A DNA stretch of 64,000 bases from Henriciella algicola (GTDB taxonomy: Bacteria; Pseudomonadota; Alphaproteobacteria; Caulobacterales; Hyphomonadaceae), in assembly GCF_003576245.1 (NCBI RefSeq), contig NZ_QWGA01000008.1:186001-250000 (forward strand). Reading direction: 5' to 3'. The notes beneath the pieces were generated by a model. The model saw only the letters and a list, made by a program, of their open reading frames with translations, had not been told where the DNA came from and did no database searches. The position numbers and the translations under genes were made by a program. Shown in pieces: positions 27,645-35,176 of this stretch. Numbering within the stretch: position 1 is the first letter of the stretch; each line of letters begins with the position of its first letter.

Positions 27645-29246
27645 TCAAGCCGATTCCGTGTCGCGCGCCAGCGCACCCTTGATGAGCCGTGCCGTCTCGT
27701 GGACGCCGTAGAGGGCTGCAAAGCCGCCAAAGCGCGGACCTTGGCTCTGGCCGAGTAGGACTTCGTAGAGCGCCTTGAACCAATCGCGAAGATTCTCGAA
27801 CTCGTGGGCCTTGCCGATTTCGAAGGTCAGGTTCTGGAGCGTCTCGGCATCGGCTTCGCCCTCAAGGGACGACAGGCGATTGGCGAGGTCCTCCATCGCG
27901 GCGCGCTCTTTCTCGTCTGGTGCACGGTACACCTTTGTCGGCTTCACGAAGTCCTCGTAATAGCGGATGGCGTAGCCAGCGAGCTTGTCGAGGAAGGGGT
28001 GGCTCTCAGGGCTGGCCTCAGGCGCATAGCGCGAGATGAAGTCCCAGAGCTGTTCCTTGGTCTCAGTGTTTGCGGCGCTGACGAGGTTGAGCAGCAGCGC
28101 GAAGGACACAGGCGTATCGCCTTGCGGCGGATTGCCGGAATGGATATGCCAGACAGGGTTCTCGATCTGGCGCGCTGCCTCTTCTTCCGGGTATTTCGAC
28201 AGGAAGGTCAGATACTCATCGACCGCCTTCGGAATGACGTCGAAATAGAGCTTCTTCGCAACGCGTGGCTTCTGGAACTGGAAGAGTGACAGGCTCTCCT
28301 GCGGCGCATAGGCCAGCCAGTCTTCGACCGAGATGCCATTGCCCTTGGTCTTGGAAATCTTCTCGCCTTTTTCGTCGAGGAAGAGCTCATAGACATATTG
28401 CTGCGGCGGCTGGCTGCCGAGGATCTTGCAGATCTTAGAGTAGATCGGCGCATTGTCCTGGTGGTCCTTGCCGAACATCTCGAAGTCGACGCCGAGTGCG
28501 GCCCAGCGCATGCCGAAATCCGGCTTCCACTGAAGCTTGGTGTTGCCGCCCGTGACGGGAATGGTGACGTCCGTGCCGTCTTCATCCTCGAAGGTGATCG
28601 TGCCAGCCTTCGCGTCCGTTGCCTTCATCGGCACATAGAGCACGCGGCCTGTCGATGGTGAGATCGGCAGGAAGGGCGAATAAGTCGCCTGACGCTCAGC
28701 GCCGAGCGTCGGCAGCATGACCGCCATGATCTCATCGAACTTTTTGAGGGCGCGCAGCAGCGCCTCGTCGAATACGCCGGTCTTGTAGAGTTGCGTGGCG
28801 GACTTGAACTCATAGTCAAAACCGAAGCTGTCGAGGAAGGCGCAGAGGCGCGCGCCCATATGCGCGCCATAGCTTTCATGCGTGCCGAACGGGTCCGGCA
28901 CCGCGGTCAGCGGCATCTGCATGTAGGCTTCAAGGTCCTTCGGGTTCGGCACCGTCGGCGGCACCTTGCGCATGCCGTCCATATCGTCTGACACGCAGAT
29001 CATGCGGGTTTCGTACTTGCCGTCTGTCAGGGTCTCGAAAGCCGTGCGCACCATCGTCGTGCGGACGACTTCACCGAACGTGCCGATATGGGGAAGGCCG
29101 GACGGGCCATAACCGGTCTCGAAGGTGACCGGGCCCTCTTTGGGTTTGCCCGCACGCTCCATATTCTCGAGCCGTTTCAGCAGCGCACGTGCCTGTTCAA
29201 AAGGCCATGCCTTTGCCGTGTCTGCAAGCTCTGGAAGCGTGCTCAT
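27645..29246 (-). CDS. lysS: Lysyl-tRNA synthetase, class I
   Basis: Charges tRNA-Lys with lysine in the cytoplasm. This is the class I type (archaeal-like, found in many alphaproteobacteria), not the class II enzyme of E. coli: it has the Rossmann signature PHIG (residues 52-55, in [15 protein letters not shown]) and KISKTKG near residue 295 in place of KMSKS. Length 533 residues is normal. The ATG at 29246 has GGAG 5 bases ahead; a TTG at 29261 is a weaker choice. Two small lipoprotein genes follow on the same strand. Confidence 0.95.
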   Translation of the reverse strand: MSTLPELADTAKAWPFEQARALLKRLENMERAGKPKEGPVTFETGYGPSGLPHIGTFGEVVRTTMVRTAFETLTDGKYETRMICVSDDMDGMRKVPPTVPNPKDLEAYMQMPLTAVPDPFGTHESYGAHMGARLCAFLDSFGFDYEFKSATQLYKTGVFDEALLRALKKFDEIMAVMLPTLGAERQATYSPFLPISPSTGRVLYVPMKATDAKAGTITFEDEDGTDVTIPVTGGNTKLQWKPDFGMRWAALGVDFEMFGKDHQDNAPIYSKICKILGSQPPQQYVYELFLDEKGEKISKTKGNGISVEDWLAYAPQESLSLFQFQKPRVAKKLYFDVIPKAVDEYLTFLSKYPEEEAARQIENPVWHIHSGNPPQGDTPVSFALLLNLVSAANTETKEQLWDFISRYAPEASPESHPFLDKLAGYAIRYYEDFVKPTKVYRAPDEKERAAMEDLANRLSSLEGEADAETLQNLTFEIGKAHEFENLRDWFKALYEVLLGQSQGPRFGGFAALYGVHETARLIKGALARDTESA

Positions 29247-29370
29247 GATATCTCCACTCAAACCGGGGTTAAACTGTGGCGGAGGTAGAAGGGCAGGGGC
29301 GTGCGGTCAAGCTGGGGCGGGCGGATGCTGCTGCATGATCGGCGTACTCCTCAGATGCACCTCTTTTGAT

Positions 29371-29385
29371 TGACAATCATTCTCA
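29371..29385 (+). promoter_or_regulatory. Fur box upstream of bfd
   Basis: TGACAAT-C-ATTCTCA is a 7-1-7 dyad that matches 12 of 14 informative positions of the TGATAAT-N-ATTATCA Fur-box form. It lies 19 bases before the bfd start and 125 bases before the divergent lysS start. Iron-regulated expression of bfd, and perhaps bfr, follows as inference. An Irr-type regulator is an alternative in this class. Confidence 0.7.
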
Positions 29386-29404
29386 AACCCGCTAGTTGAG
29401 AACC

Positions 29405-29605
29405 ATGATCATTTGCATTTGCAGACGCATTAATGATTCCGGCATCCGCGACGCCGTCGATGCCGGTGCACGCAGCCCAGAAGCGGTTCAGGCCCACCAT
29501 GGCTGCGCCTTCAATTGCGGCAAGTGCAGAACGACGATCGGTGAGATGATTTCCGAGCGAGTCGAAGCAACGGCACTTGAGCCACTACAAGCTGCTGCAG
29601 AATAA
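29405..29605 (+). CDS. bfd: Bacterioferritin-associated ferredoxin
   Basis: Small [2Fe-2S] protein, 66 residues, that reduces the haem of bacterioferritin to release stored iron. The four cysteines are placed as in Bfd: CICRRIND (Cys4, Cys6) and CAFNCGKC (Cys38/Cys41 region) in the BFD-type fold. The ATG at 29405 gives the family's usual MIICICRRIND start. It has a Fur-box-like site directly upstream and the bacterioferritin gene 185 bases downstream on the same strand, a standard functional pair. Confidence 0.9.
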   Translation: MIICICRRINDSGIRDAVDAGARSPEAVQAHHGCAFNCGKCRTTIGEMISERVEATALEPLQAAAE

Positions 29606-29790
29606 TCATCCGGCGTCGTCAGCGCTGTCCAAGACAAATTCAAATTAAAACAGCCGCTTCCGGCAATGCATCTGTGCAATTGCTTCTCACTATCATAAGC
29701 ATCTGATTTTATACAACTTTTTTGCTTGAAACGCCGCTTTTCGGTGATATTTCGGACATTAGACGAAACCTTCGACCTCAGGAGTGCACC

Positions 29791-30285
29791 ATGAAGGGCG
29801 ACCCGAAAGTCATCGAATTCCTGAACGCCTGTCTCAAGAATGAGCTGACGGCGATTAATCAGTACTTCCTCCATTCGCGCATGCTCATGGACTGGGGTGT
29901 CTCCATCCTGGGCGAGCATGAGTACAAGGAATCAATCGAGGAGATGGAGCATGCCGACTGGCTCATCCAGCGCATCCTCTTCCTTGGCGGCCTGCCAAAT
30001 CTGCAGGACCTCGGCAAACTGAAAATTGGCGAGACGGTCGAGGAAATCCTCGCCAGCGATCTTGAGCTTGAGCGTGAAGCCTGTCCGGTCCTCCGCGATG
30101 GTATGGAGCACGCGGAGAGCTGCCGCGACTATGTCACACGCGATCTCTTCCTCAAGATCCTCGCGAGCGAAGAAGAGCACATCGACTATCTGGAAACCCA
30201 GATGGAGCTCGTCGAGCGGATCGGTATCCAGAACTACATCCAGCTCCAATCGGAGCCGAACAAGACGCTCGACGCTGCCCCATAA
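29791..30285 (+). CDS. bfr: Bacterioferritin
   Basis: Haem-containing iron-storage protein forming a 24-subunit shell in the cytoplasm. Length 164 residues. The ferroxidase ligands are present (Glu18, Glu51, His54, Glu94, Glu127, His130 by alignment to the E. coli protein), as is the haem-ligand methionine in SIEEMEHAD (Met52). The start MKGDPKVI has AGGAG 6 bases ahead. A 185-base gap after bfd leaves room for its own promoter. It ends in a hairpin shared with the convergent GST gene. Confidence 0.96.
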   Translation: MKGDPKVIEFLNACLKNELTAINQYFLHSRMLMDWGVSILGEHEYKESIEEMEHADWLIQRILFLGGLPNLQDLGKLKIGETVEEILASDLELEREACPVLRDGMEHAESCRDYVTRDLFLKILASEEEHIDYLETQMELVERIGIQNYIQLQSEPNKTLDAAP

Positions 30286-30307
30286 GCCTTACGCGTAGGC
30301 GTAAGGC
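30286..30307. terminator. Bidirectional hairpin between bfr and the GST gene
   Basis: GCCTTACGC-GTAG-GCGTAAGGC is a perfect 9-base-pair stem with a 4-base loop starting right after the bfr stop and covering the last codons and stop of the convergent GST gene. There is no clear T-run on either side, so it may be a weak terminator or an RNA 3'-end stabiliser. Confidence 0.6.
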
Positions 30308-30951
30308 CCACCGCGTTCCAGCGCCCGCTTATAAGCGGGCCGCTCATGGATGCGGGTCAGGAAGCCTGAGATGTTCGGGTATTGCCCGGCATCGCTCCGG
30401 CTCGCAGCGGCCTCCAGCGGAAAACTCATGATAAGGTCGGCAGCGGTAAAATCGCTGCCGGCAAACCATCCTGTCGGGGCGAGCGAGCTCTCCCAGAACT
30501 CGATATGCTCCTTCAGGCGCGGGTCAATAAAGCCATTCTCCGCCTTGGACGTAATGGCCTTCACCATCGGCCGCACCAGCGGGTTGGCATTCTGCGGCAG
30601 CATCTGAAAGACCAGCTTCATCAAGAGCGGCGGCATCGCAGACCCTTCGGCATAGTGCATCCAGTAGGTCCAGGCGCGCTGTTCGGCTGTGCCGGCGGCG
30701 GGCTTCAGGCGCCCCGCGCCATGCGTGTCGATGACGTACTCGATGATGGCGCCCGTCTCTGCGACGATGACATCGCCTTCTTCCAGCACAGGCGATTTGC
30801 CGAGCGGGTGGATAGCGCGCAGCGCGTCCGGCGCGAGCCTTGTCTGCGGATCGCGCTCATAGCGGATGACCTCATAGTCCAGGCCAAGTTCTTCCAGCAG
30901 CCAAAGGATACGCTGTGAGCGGCTGTCTTCGAGATGGTGGATCTTGATCAT
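30289..30951 (-). CDS. Glutathione S-transferase family protein
   Basis: Cytoplasmic transferase-like protein, 220 residues: thioredoxin-like N-terminal domain (IKIHHLEDSRSQRILWLLEELGLDYEVIRYERD) with the glutathione-binding ETGAIIEYV segment near residue 65, and an all-helical C-terminal domain (ENGFIDPRLKEHIEFWES, GSDFTAADLIMSFPLEAA). The SRSQRI motif holds the likely catalytic serine. Substrate unknown. Its 3' end overlaps the hairpin after bfr. Confidence 0.9.
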   Translation of the reverse strand: MIKIHHLEDSRSQRILWLLEELGLDYEVIRYERDPQTRLAPDALRAIHPLGKSPVLEEGDVIVAETGAIIEYVIDTHGAGRLKPAAGTAEQRAWTYWMHYAEGSAMPPLLMKLVFQMLPQNANPLVRPMVKAITSKAENGFIDPRLKEHIEFWESSLAPTGWFAGSDFTAADLIMSFPLEAAASRSDAGQYPNISGFLTRIHERPAYKRALERGGPYAYA

Positions 30952-31029
30952 GTCGCGGCCCCCTGCCGTCCGGCAGCTGCGCAGGATGCGTCTGGCCGGT
31001 GCGAGTGATCTGGAGCGCGAGGGCGCTGT

Positions 31030-31977
31030 TTAAAGGCCTGACGTCGCGAGCAGCTGATCGAACCCGTACCAGAACTGCTGGCGGTAGACGTCCTGCTCCA
31101 TCAGGATCTCATGACGCGCGCCCTCGATCGTGATGTGCGTACAGCTTGGAATATGCTTTGCGACCTTCGTATGCGCCTTGTTGTCGACGAGCTGTTCGTC
31201 GCCAGCACTCGCAACAAAGACGGGGCAGTCCACACCGCGCAGAAGGGCAGGCTTCCGCGTCTCGTTCAGAATGTCGAGTGACGCGCCCAGCCAGCCCCAT
31301 GTCATCGGGCCGACTTCCAGTTCCGGCACGGCGGCGATCAGGTCGCGCTGCAGCTGCCAACGATCGCGGTCATGCGTGACGATATTATTCTCGAAGGTTT
31401 CAGGCGGTCCGGGCTGGCGCGCATAATCGCCGTCGCGGCCAACAGCGCGCATCGCCCAGATGATATAACGCACCGCCAGATTGACCGGCAGGCCCCACAT
31501 CGGCGCAGAGAATGCCGCGGCGTCGACCCGAACCAGCTTTCGCGCCATCGCCGCGAGCGCGATCGCCCCGCCCATGGAGTGCGCCACACAGACATAAGGC
31601 CGGGGCAGGTCCCCCGGCATGGCGTCGAGGCCATTGCGAAGGGCGCTCATGAAGGTTTCGAACCGGTCGATATGGCCTTTTTTGGGGTCTTCCAGCAGCC
31701 GGTCTGAAAGGCCCTGACCCGGCCAGTCCAGAATGACGATGGCGAAGCCGCGCGCCTGCAGGTCGCGGGCGGTCTCGAAATACTTCTCGATGAATTCGGT
31801 ACGGCCGGGACAGATAATGGCCGTCCCGCGCGGACTGGCCTGCGTTGACGGGGCGAGACAGGCCCGCAGGCTGCGCCCGGCCATGCCTTCAAACCAGACA
31901 AGCTCTGCGCCCTCGGGCGGAGGGTTCTTGTCCAGCAGGACAAAGCTGCTTCGGTGGTCTCTGTCTTCCTGGTCCAT
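31030..31977 (-). CDS. Alpha/beta hydrolase, lysophospholipase-like
   Basis: Serine hydrolase of 315 residues in the PldB/monoacylglycerol-lipase-like group (Hydrolase_4). The nucleophile elbow is AHSMGGAIA, the oxyanion region ICPGRTEFIEKYFETARDLQARGF, and the catalytic histidine is likely in TIEGARHEILMEQD near the C-terminus. No signal peptide is evident. The ATG at 31977 has AGG 7 bases ahead and is preferred over a TTG at 31992. Upstream on the same strand a terminator separates it from the SCP2 gene. Confidence 0.87.
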   Translation of the reverse strand: MDQEDRDHRSSFVLLDKNPPPEGAELVWFEGMAGRSLRACLAPSTQASPRGTAIICPGRTEFIEKYFETARDLQARGFAIVILDWPGQGLSDRLLEDPKKGHIDRFETFMSALRNGLDAMPGDLPRPYVCVAHSMGGAIALAAMARKLVRVDAAAFSAPMWGLPVNLAVRYIIWAMRAVGRDGDYARQPGPPETFENNIVTHDRDRWQLQRDLIAAVPELEVGPMTWGWLGASLDILNETRKPALLRGVDCPVFVASAGDEQLVDNKAHTKVAKHIPSCTHITIEGARHEILMEQDVYRQQFWYGFDQLLATSGL

Positions 31978-31997
31978 ATGCTTGCCTAGCAAAGAAA

Positions 31998-32034
31998 AAA
32001 GGCGCTGGCAGCAAACTTGCCGCTCAGCGCCTTT
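31998..32034 (-). terminator. Rho-independent terminator after the SCP2 gene
   Basis: AAAGGCGCTG and CAGCGCCTTT form a 10-base-pair stem around a 17-base loop; on the minus strand it is followed by TTTTTT. It lies 48 bases after the SCP2 stop and just before the hydrolase start. Confidence 0.82.
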
Positions 32035-32082
32035 AAACTGGTTTTGCAGAAGGCCGTGGCCAGTCTGCCTGACCGCTAGAGC

Positions 32083-32385
32083 CTAGCTGAATTTCTTCAT
32101 CAGGCTTTGCAGCTGCATGGCGACCGACATGTCGCCGAGCACTTTCAGCTTGCCCTGCATGAAGGCCATCGTCGGGTCGAGCTGACCGGCGACGAGTTTC
32201 TGGAAATCGTCCCAGTCGACCTTCACCGTCGCATCTGCCTCGCTGTCGGAATTGTCGGCCTTGCCATTGGCGCCGTCGATGAACAGCTTGCCGGCGTCGC
32301 CGAAGTCGAATTTCACCTTCTTGGTGAAATCACCGCCAGCAGACACTGCTTCATTTGCTTTTGCAGTGAGAGTTGCGAGATCCAT
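32083..32385 (-). CDS. SCP2 sterol-binding domain protein
   Basis: Cytoplasmic lipid-carrier-like protein of exactly one SCP2 domain, 100 residues (KKVKFDFGDAGKLFIDG, ADATVKVDWDDFQKLVAGQLDPTMAFMQGKLKVLGDMSVAMQL). These bind acyl-CoAs or other hydrophobic ligands; the true ligand here is unknown. AGGAGG lies 5 bases ahead of the ATG at 32385. It sits alone between a terminator and the VOC gene. Confidence 0.88.
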   Translation of the reverse strand: MDLATLTAKANEAVSAGGDFTKKVKFDFGDAGKLFIDGANGKADNSDSEADATVKVDWDDFQKLVAGQLDPTMAFMQGKLKVLGDMSVAMQLQSLMKKFS

Positions 32386-32515
32386 GAAAGCCTCCTCGAA
32401 TTGGACTCGGGAGGGATAAAGCAATGCCAGTGCGGCGAAGGCAAGAGGCAATGTCGAAAGAATGACGACTGTGTCATGATGGTCGCTGAAGGCACGCCTA
32501 TATCGGGCTCGGCGG

Positions 32516-32983
32516 CTAACCGCTGAAAGCAGCTTCCAGTGCTGAGATATCGAACTTTCTCATTTTCATCATCGCCGCACGGGCTCGCCCAGCCGCTGCC
32601 TTGTCGTCACTCTCCATCATGGTTGGAAGGACCGACGGCACGACCTGCCAGGAGACGCCAAACCGGTCGACGACCCAGCCGCACATGCTCTCCTTGCCGC
32701 CGTCTTTTGTGAGCGCGTCCCAGAGCCGGTCAATTTCTGTCTGATCGTCGGCTAGCACGGAAATTGAAGCGGCGGGCGAATGCTCGAACATCGGGCCGCC
32801 ATTCAGCACCATATAGGGGGCACCCGCGAGGGTGAACTCGACCACGAGCGCAGGCTTTCCCGGTTCGGGATAGGACCGGCTCTCGATATGACTGTCTGGC
32901 AGGAGTGTCGTGTAGAACTCGGCGGCTTCTTCGCCGCGACCATCGAACCAGAGGCAAGTGCGCACTTTTGATGTGTAGGCCAT
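32516..32983 (-). CDS. VOC family protein (PhnB-like / 3-demethylubiquinone-9 methyltransferase fold)
   Basis: 155-residue protein of the vicinal-oxygen-chelate fold in the PhnB-like subgroup: TCLWFDGRGEEAAEFYTTLLPDSHI, then MVLNGGPMF and CGWVVDRFGVSWQVVPSVL. The older database name (methyltransferase) is not supported by function. Last gene of a TetR-SRPBCC-VOC operon, 11 bases behind the SRPBCC gene. Likely a small enzyme or ligand-binding protein under the TetR repressor. Confidence 0.87.
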   Translation of the reverse strand: MAYTSKVRTCLWFDGRGEEAAEFYTTLLPDSHIESRSYPEPGKPALVVEFTLAGAPYMVLNGGPMFEHSPAASISVLADDQTEIDRLWDALTKDGGKESMCGWVVDRFGVSWQVVPSVLPTMMESDDKAAAGRARAAMMKMRKFDISALEAAFSG

Positions 32984-32994
32984 GTCTGCCCCGT

Positions 32995-33501
32995 TCAGTC
33001 CTTTAGCGGCGCGGACGCGATCGCCTTGGCCGTTTCCTCAAGCTGCTCAGCTGCAGCGCCCCAACCGGCCTCGAAGCCCATCTCTTCATGTTGCTTCAAG
33101 CCAGCTTCAGTTCGGTGGCGCGCACCCCAGACAAATCGTGTGCCGCCGCCGGGGGCGTCCGAAAGCTCGACATAGCCCGTCATGAAGCCTTCGCCCTGTG
33201 GCACGAAGCCTTCAGTAAAAAAGTCAGTGAAGACGAGGCGTGTCTCAGGGACGACTTCAAGCCAGATGCCCTCATTTTCTATCCGCTCGCCGTCGGGGCC
33301 TGCGAAGACGGTATTGAAGCGTCCGCCAGCCCGCACATCGAGATCCGCCTCAGGTACGGACCACGGCTTTGGGCAGTGCCATTGCTTCAGCAGCTCGGCC
33401 TCGGTCCAGCACCGCCAGACAGCATGGCGGGGCGCGTCAATGATCCTGCCAATGACAAGCTCAAGCGGGGCCGAAGGTTTAACGTCTATAGGGGTTGCCA
33501 T
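32995..33501 (-). CDS. SRPBCC (AHSA1-type) family protein
   Basis: 168-residue START-like domain: RIIDAPRHAVWRCWTEAELLKQWHCPKPWSVPEADLDVRAGGRF is the family signature, and the ending HEEMGFEAGWGAAAEQLEE is also typical. These proteins form hydrophobic pockets; AHSA1-type relatives include Hsp90 activators and many uncharacterised bacterial proteins. Its ribosome site AGGAGG overlaps the TetR stop, 5 bases before. It belongs to the operon of the TetR regulator. Confidence 0.88.
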   Translation of the reverse strand: MATPIDVKPSAPLELVIGRIIDAPRHAVWRCWTEAELLKQWHCPKPWSVPEADLDVRAGGRFNTVFAGPDGERIENEGIWLEVVPETRLVFTDFFTEGFVPQGEGFMTGYVELSDAPGGGTRFVWGARHRTEAGLKQHEEMGFEAGWGAAAEQLEETAKAIASAPLKD

Positions 33502-33506
33502 CGGCT

Positions 33507-34127
33507 TTATGCCTCCTGTGCTGGCGGGCGGTGAAAGAGAGAGCGGACATAGCGTGACAGGTGGTCGACCATGTCGCGCGCCACCTCCCTGTCAGAGCTG
33601 GCCTTAGCCAGGATGAAGGCGCCCTGAAGCACAGCCTGGCTGTGCAGGGCGAGGCTTTTGGCGGTCCAGTCCGGTGAGAGGCCGTAGGCGGCAAGTGCCG
33701 CGCTGATATCTGCTTCAAGCGTGGCGGCATGGCCGAATATGGAATCGCGGCAGGCCGTCCGGATATCTTCGCTCGCGCCAAACTGTTCCTGAACCATGGT
33801 TCCGGCGACGCAGGTGAACTCAGCCGGCTCACCTTCGAGTAGCGATTTGCGGAGCTCAATATATCCCAGCACCCGGGCCAGCGGGTCGGCCTCGTGATGG
33901 TAATCAGCCGCGGCGAACATTGCGCCGGTAACCTCGCTCCAGTGGTTGGCGGCGGCTGCGCCCAGCGCTTCCTTGCTCTCGAAATGGTGGAAGAAAGCCC
34001 CCTTGGTAACACCGGCGGCCTGGCAAAGCTCATCGACGCTGGTCGCGCTGAAGCCCTTCTCCCGGATCAGGTTGAGCGCGGCATCGAGGAGTTTGGTGCG
34101 GGCAGGAGCGGGTCTGGTTGAAGGCAT
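33507..34127 (-). CDS. TetR/AcrR family repressor
   Basis: 206-residue repressor with N-terminal helix-turn-helix (ALNLIREKGFSATSVDELCQAAGVTKGAFFHHFESKEALG) and a ligand-binding helical C-terminus with two cysteines. The GAFFHHFESKEAL box is standard. A 24-base perfect palindrome begins 6 bases before its start codon, so it very likely represses its own operon (TetR, SRPBCC, VOC). Ligand unknown. Confidence 0.93.
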   Translation of the reverse strand: MPSTRPAPARTKLLDAALNLIREKGFSATSVDELCQAAGVTKGAFFHHFESKEALGAAAANHWSEVTGAMFAAADYHHEADPLARVLGYIELRKSLLEGEPAEFTCVAGTMVQEQFGASEDIRTACRDSIFGHAATLEADISAALAAYGLSPDWTAKSLALHSQAVLQGAFILAKASSDREVARDMVDHLSRYVRSLFHRPPAQEA

Positions 34128-34133
34128 CCATTG

Positions 34134-34157
34134 AACATACCAACTGGTTGGTATGTT
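34134..34157. promoter_or_regulatory. TetR operator palindrome
   Basis: AACATACCAAC-TG-GTTGGTATGTT: two 11-base arms, perfectly inverted, 2-base centre. The centre-to-start distance and symmetry fit a TetR-family operator; the core ACCAAC/GTTGGT is the type bound by several AcrR-like repressors. It lies 6 bases upstream of the tetR-like gene. Confidence 0.85.
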
Positions 34158-34217
34158 GTCGAGTCAAATGAGATTGCGCCTCCTGACAGGGTGCGATCGT
34201 CGTCTTCTCAGAAGTGG

Positions 34218-35090
34218 CTAGTAGCGCTTGCCGACGGGCGGGGAGGCCGTGATCGGGCCGATATTCCAGATGCCATCATAGCGGGAATCGCGGTCCGTCA
34301 GCATGAGGCCGTCTTCATAGGGGCGCGACTTGTCATCGACCGGCATAGGGCCGCAGCCTTCGGCGCCGCACATATGCGACGTGCCGCCTGTATGGGCGAT
34401 ATTGAAGCTCAGCACTTCGCCGTCTGGCAAGTGCATGGCCATCGGGTCGAAGCCCGGCCGGTCACCAAGTTCCGGATAGGGCTCCAGGCGGGCGTGAAGA
34501 TTGCCGACCAGCACCATGATGCGGGCATCCGGGTTACGTGCGCTGGCGCGCTGTAGCTCACCGGCGAGCGCCTTCTCATAAGGTGTCTGGCTGCCCTCGC
34601 CGACAATACGGGTTGATGTGAAGCCGATCATGCGGATGTCGGCGCCTTGTGATTTCAGTTCCTGCATCCGCACGAAAAGGTCGAGGAATGCCTGGCTCGA
34701 CAGGCCCCAATCGGTGCCATCGAAAAAGCCCCGGAGCAGATTGAAGCGGGCATCATCACTGCCATCGCTGTCGACAAAGGTCTGCATCGCGCGGGTCAGG
34801 TTTGCCGGGCGTTCGATGCCAACGACGACCGGGCCCTGTTTTGCGGCTTCACAGATAATCTCGCCAAATGCGCGGGGCGCTTCGCGTGTGCCGTGAACCT
34901 CGCCAAAGATCAGATAGGTCTCGTCATTCTCGGAGAGGACCTGCTCTGTGCCCGCAAGCGCCTTGCAATTGAGGCCCTCAAGGCCGCCTTCTGCAGCGCT
35001 GTCCTGTGCACAGGCCATGAAAGAGGCAGCCGACATGCAGGCTGCGCCAAGAAACGATTTGCGAAGCAAGGATCTCATCATCATGGCCAT
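34218..35090 (-). CDS. ChaN-like (EreA/ChaN superfamily) exported protein
   Basis: Exported protein of about 290 residues. The core LIFGEVHGTREAPRAFGEIIC and VVVGIERPANLTRAMQTFVD fits the ChaN/EreA-like superfamily (haem-binding lipoproteins, erythromycin-esterase relatives). The N-terminus is a signal sequence ending ASFMACAQ; the cysteine could be lipidated, but the lipobox is poor. The C-terminal third has MCGAEGCGPMP. Several in-frame ATGs (35090, 35084, 35081, 35078) leave the exact start open. Function unknown; divergent from the carboxylase gene. Confidence 0.72.
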   Translation of the reverse strand: MAMMMRSLLRKSFLGAACMSAASFMACAQDSAAEGGLEGLNCKALAGTEQVLSENDETYLIFGEVHGTREAPRAFGEIICEAAKQGPVVVGIERPANLTRAMQTFVDSDGSDDARFNLLRGFFDGTDWGLSSQAFLDLFVRMQELKSQGADIRMIGFTSTRIVGEGSQTPYEKALAGELQRASARNPDARIMVLVGNLHARLEPYPELGDRPGFDPMAMHLPDGEVLSFNIAHTGGTSHMCGAEGCGPMPVDDKSRPYEDGLMLTDRDSRYDGIWNIGPITASPPVGKRY

Positions 35091-35176
35091 CTGGTTGCAA
35101 AATTCGAGCCAGCACGAGCGCCCATTTCGATATCGGCTCTTGACCTGACACTGGGGCACATCGTCTAGCTGTACCC

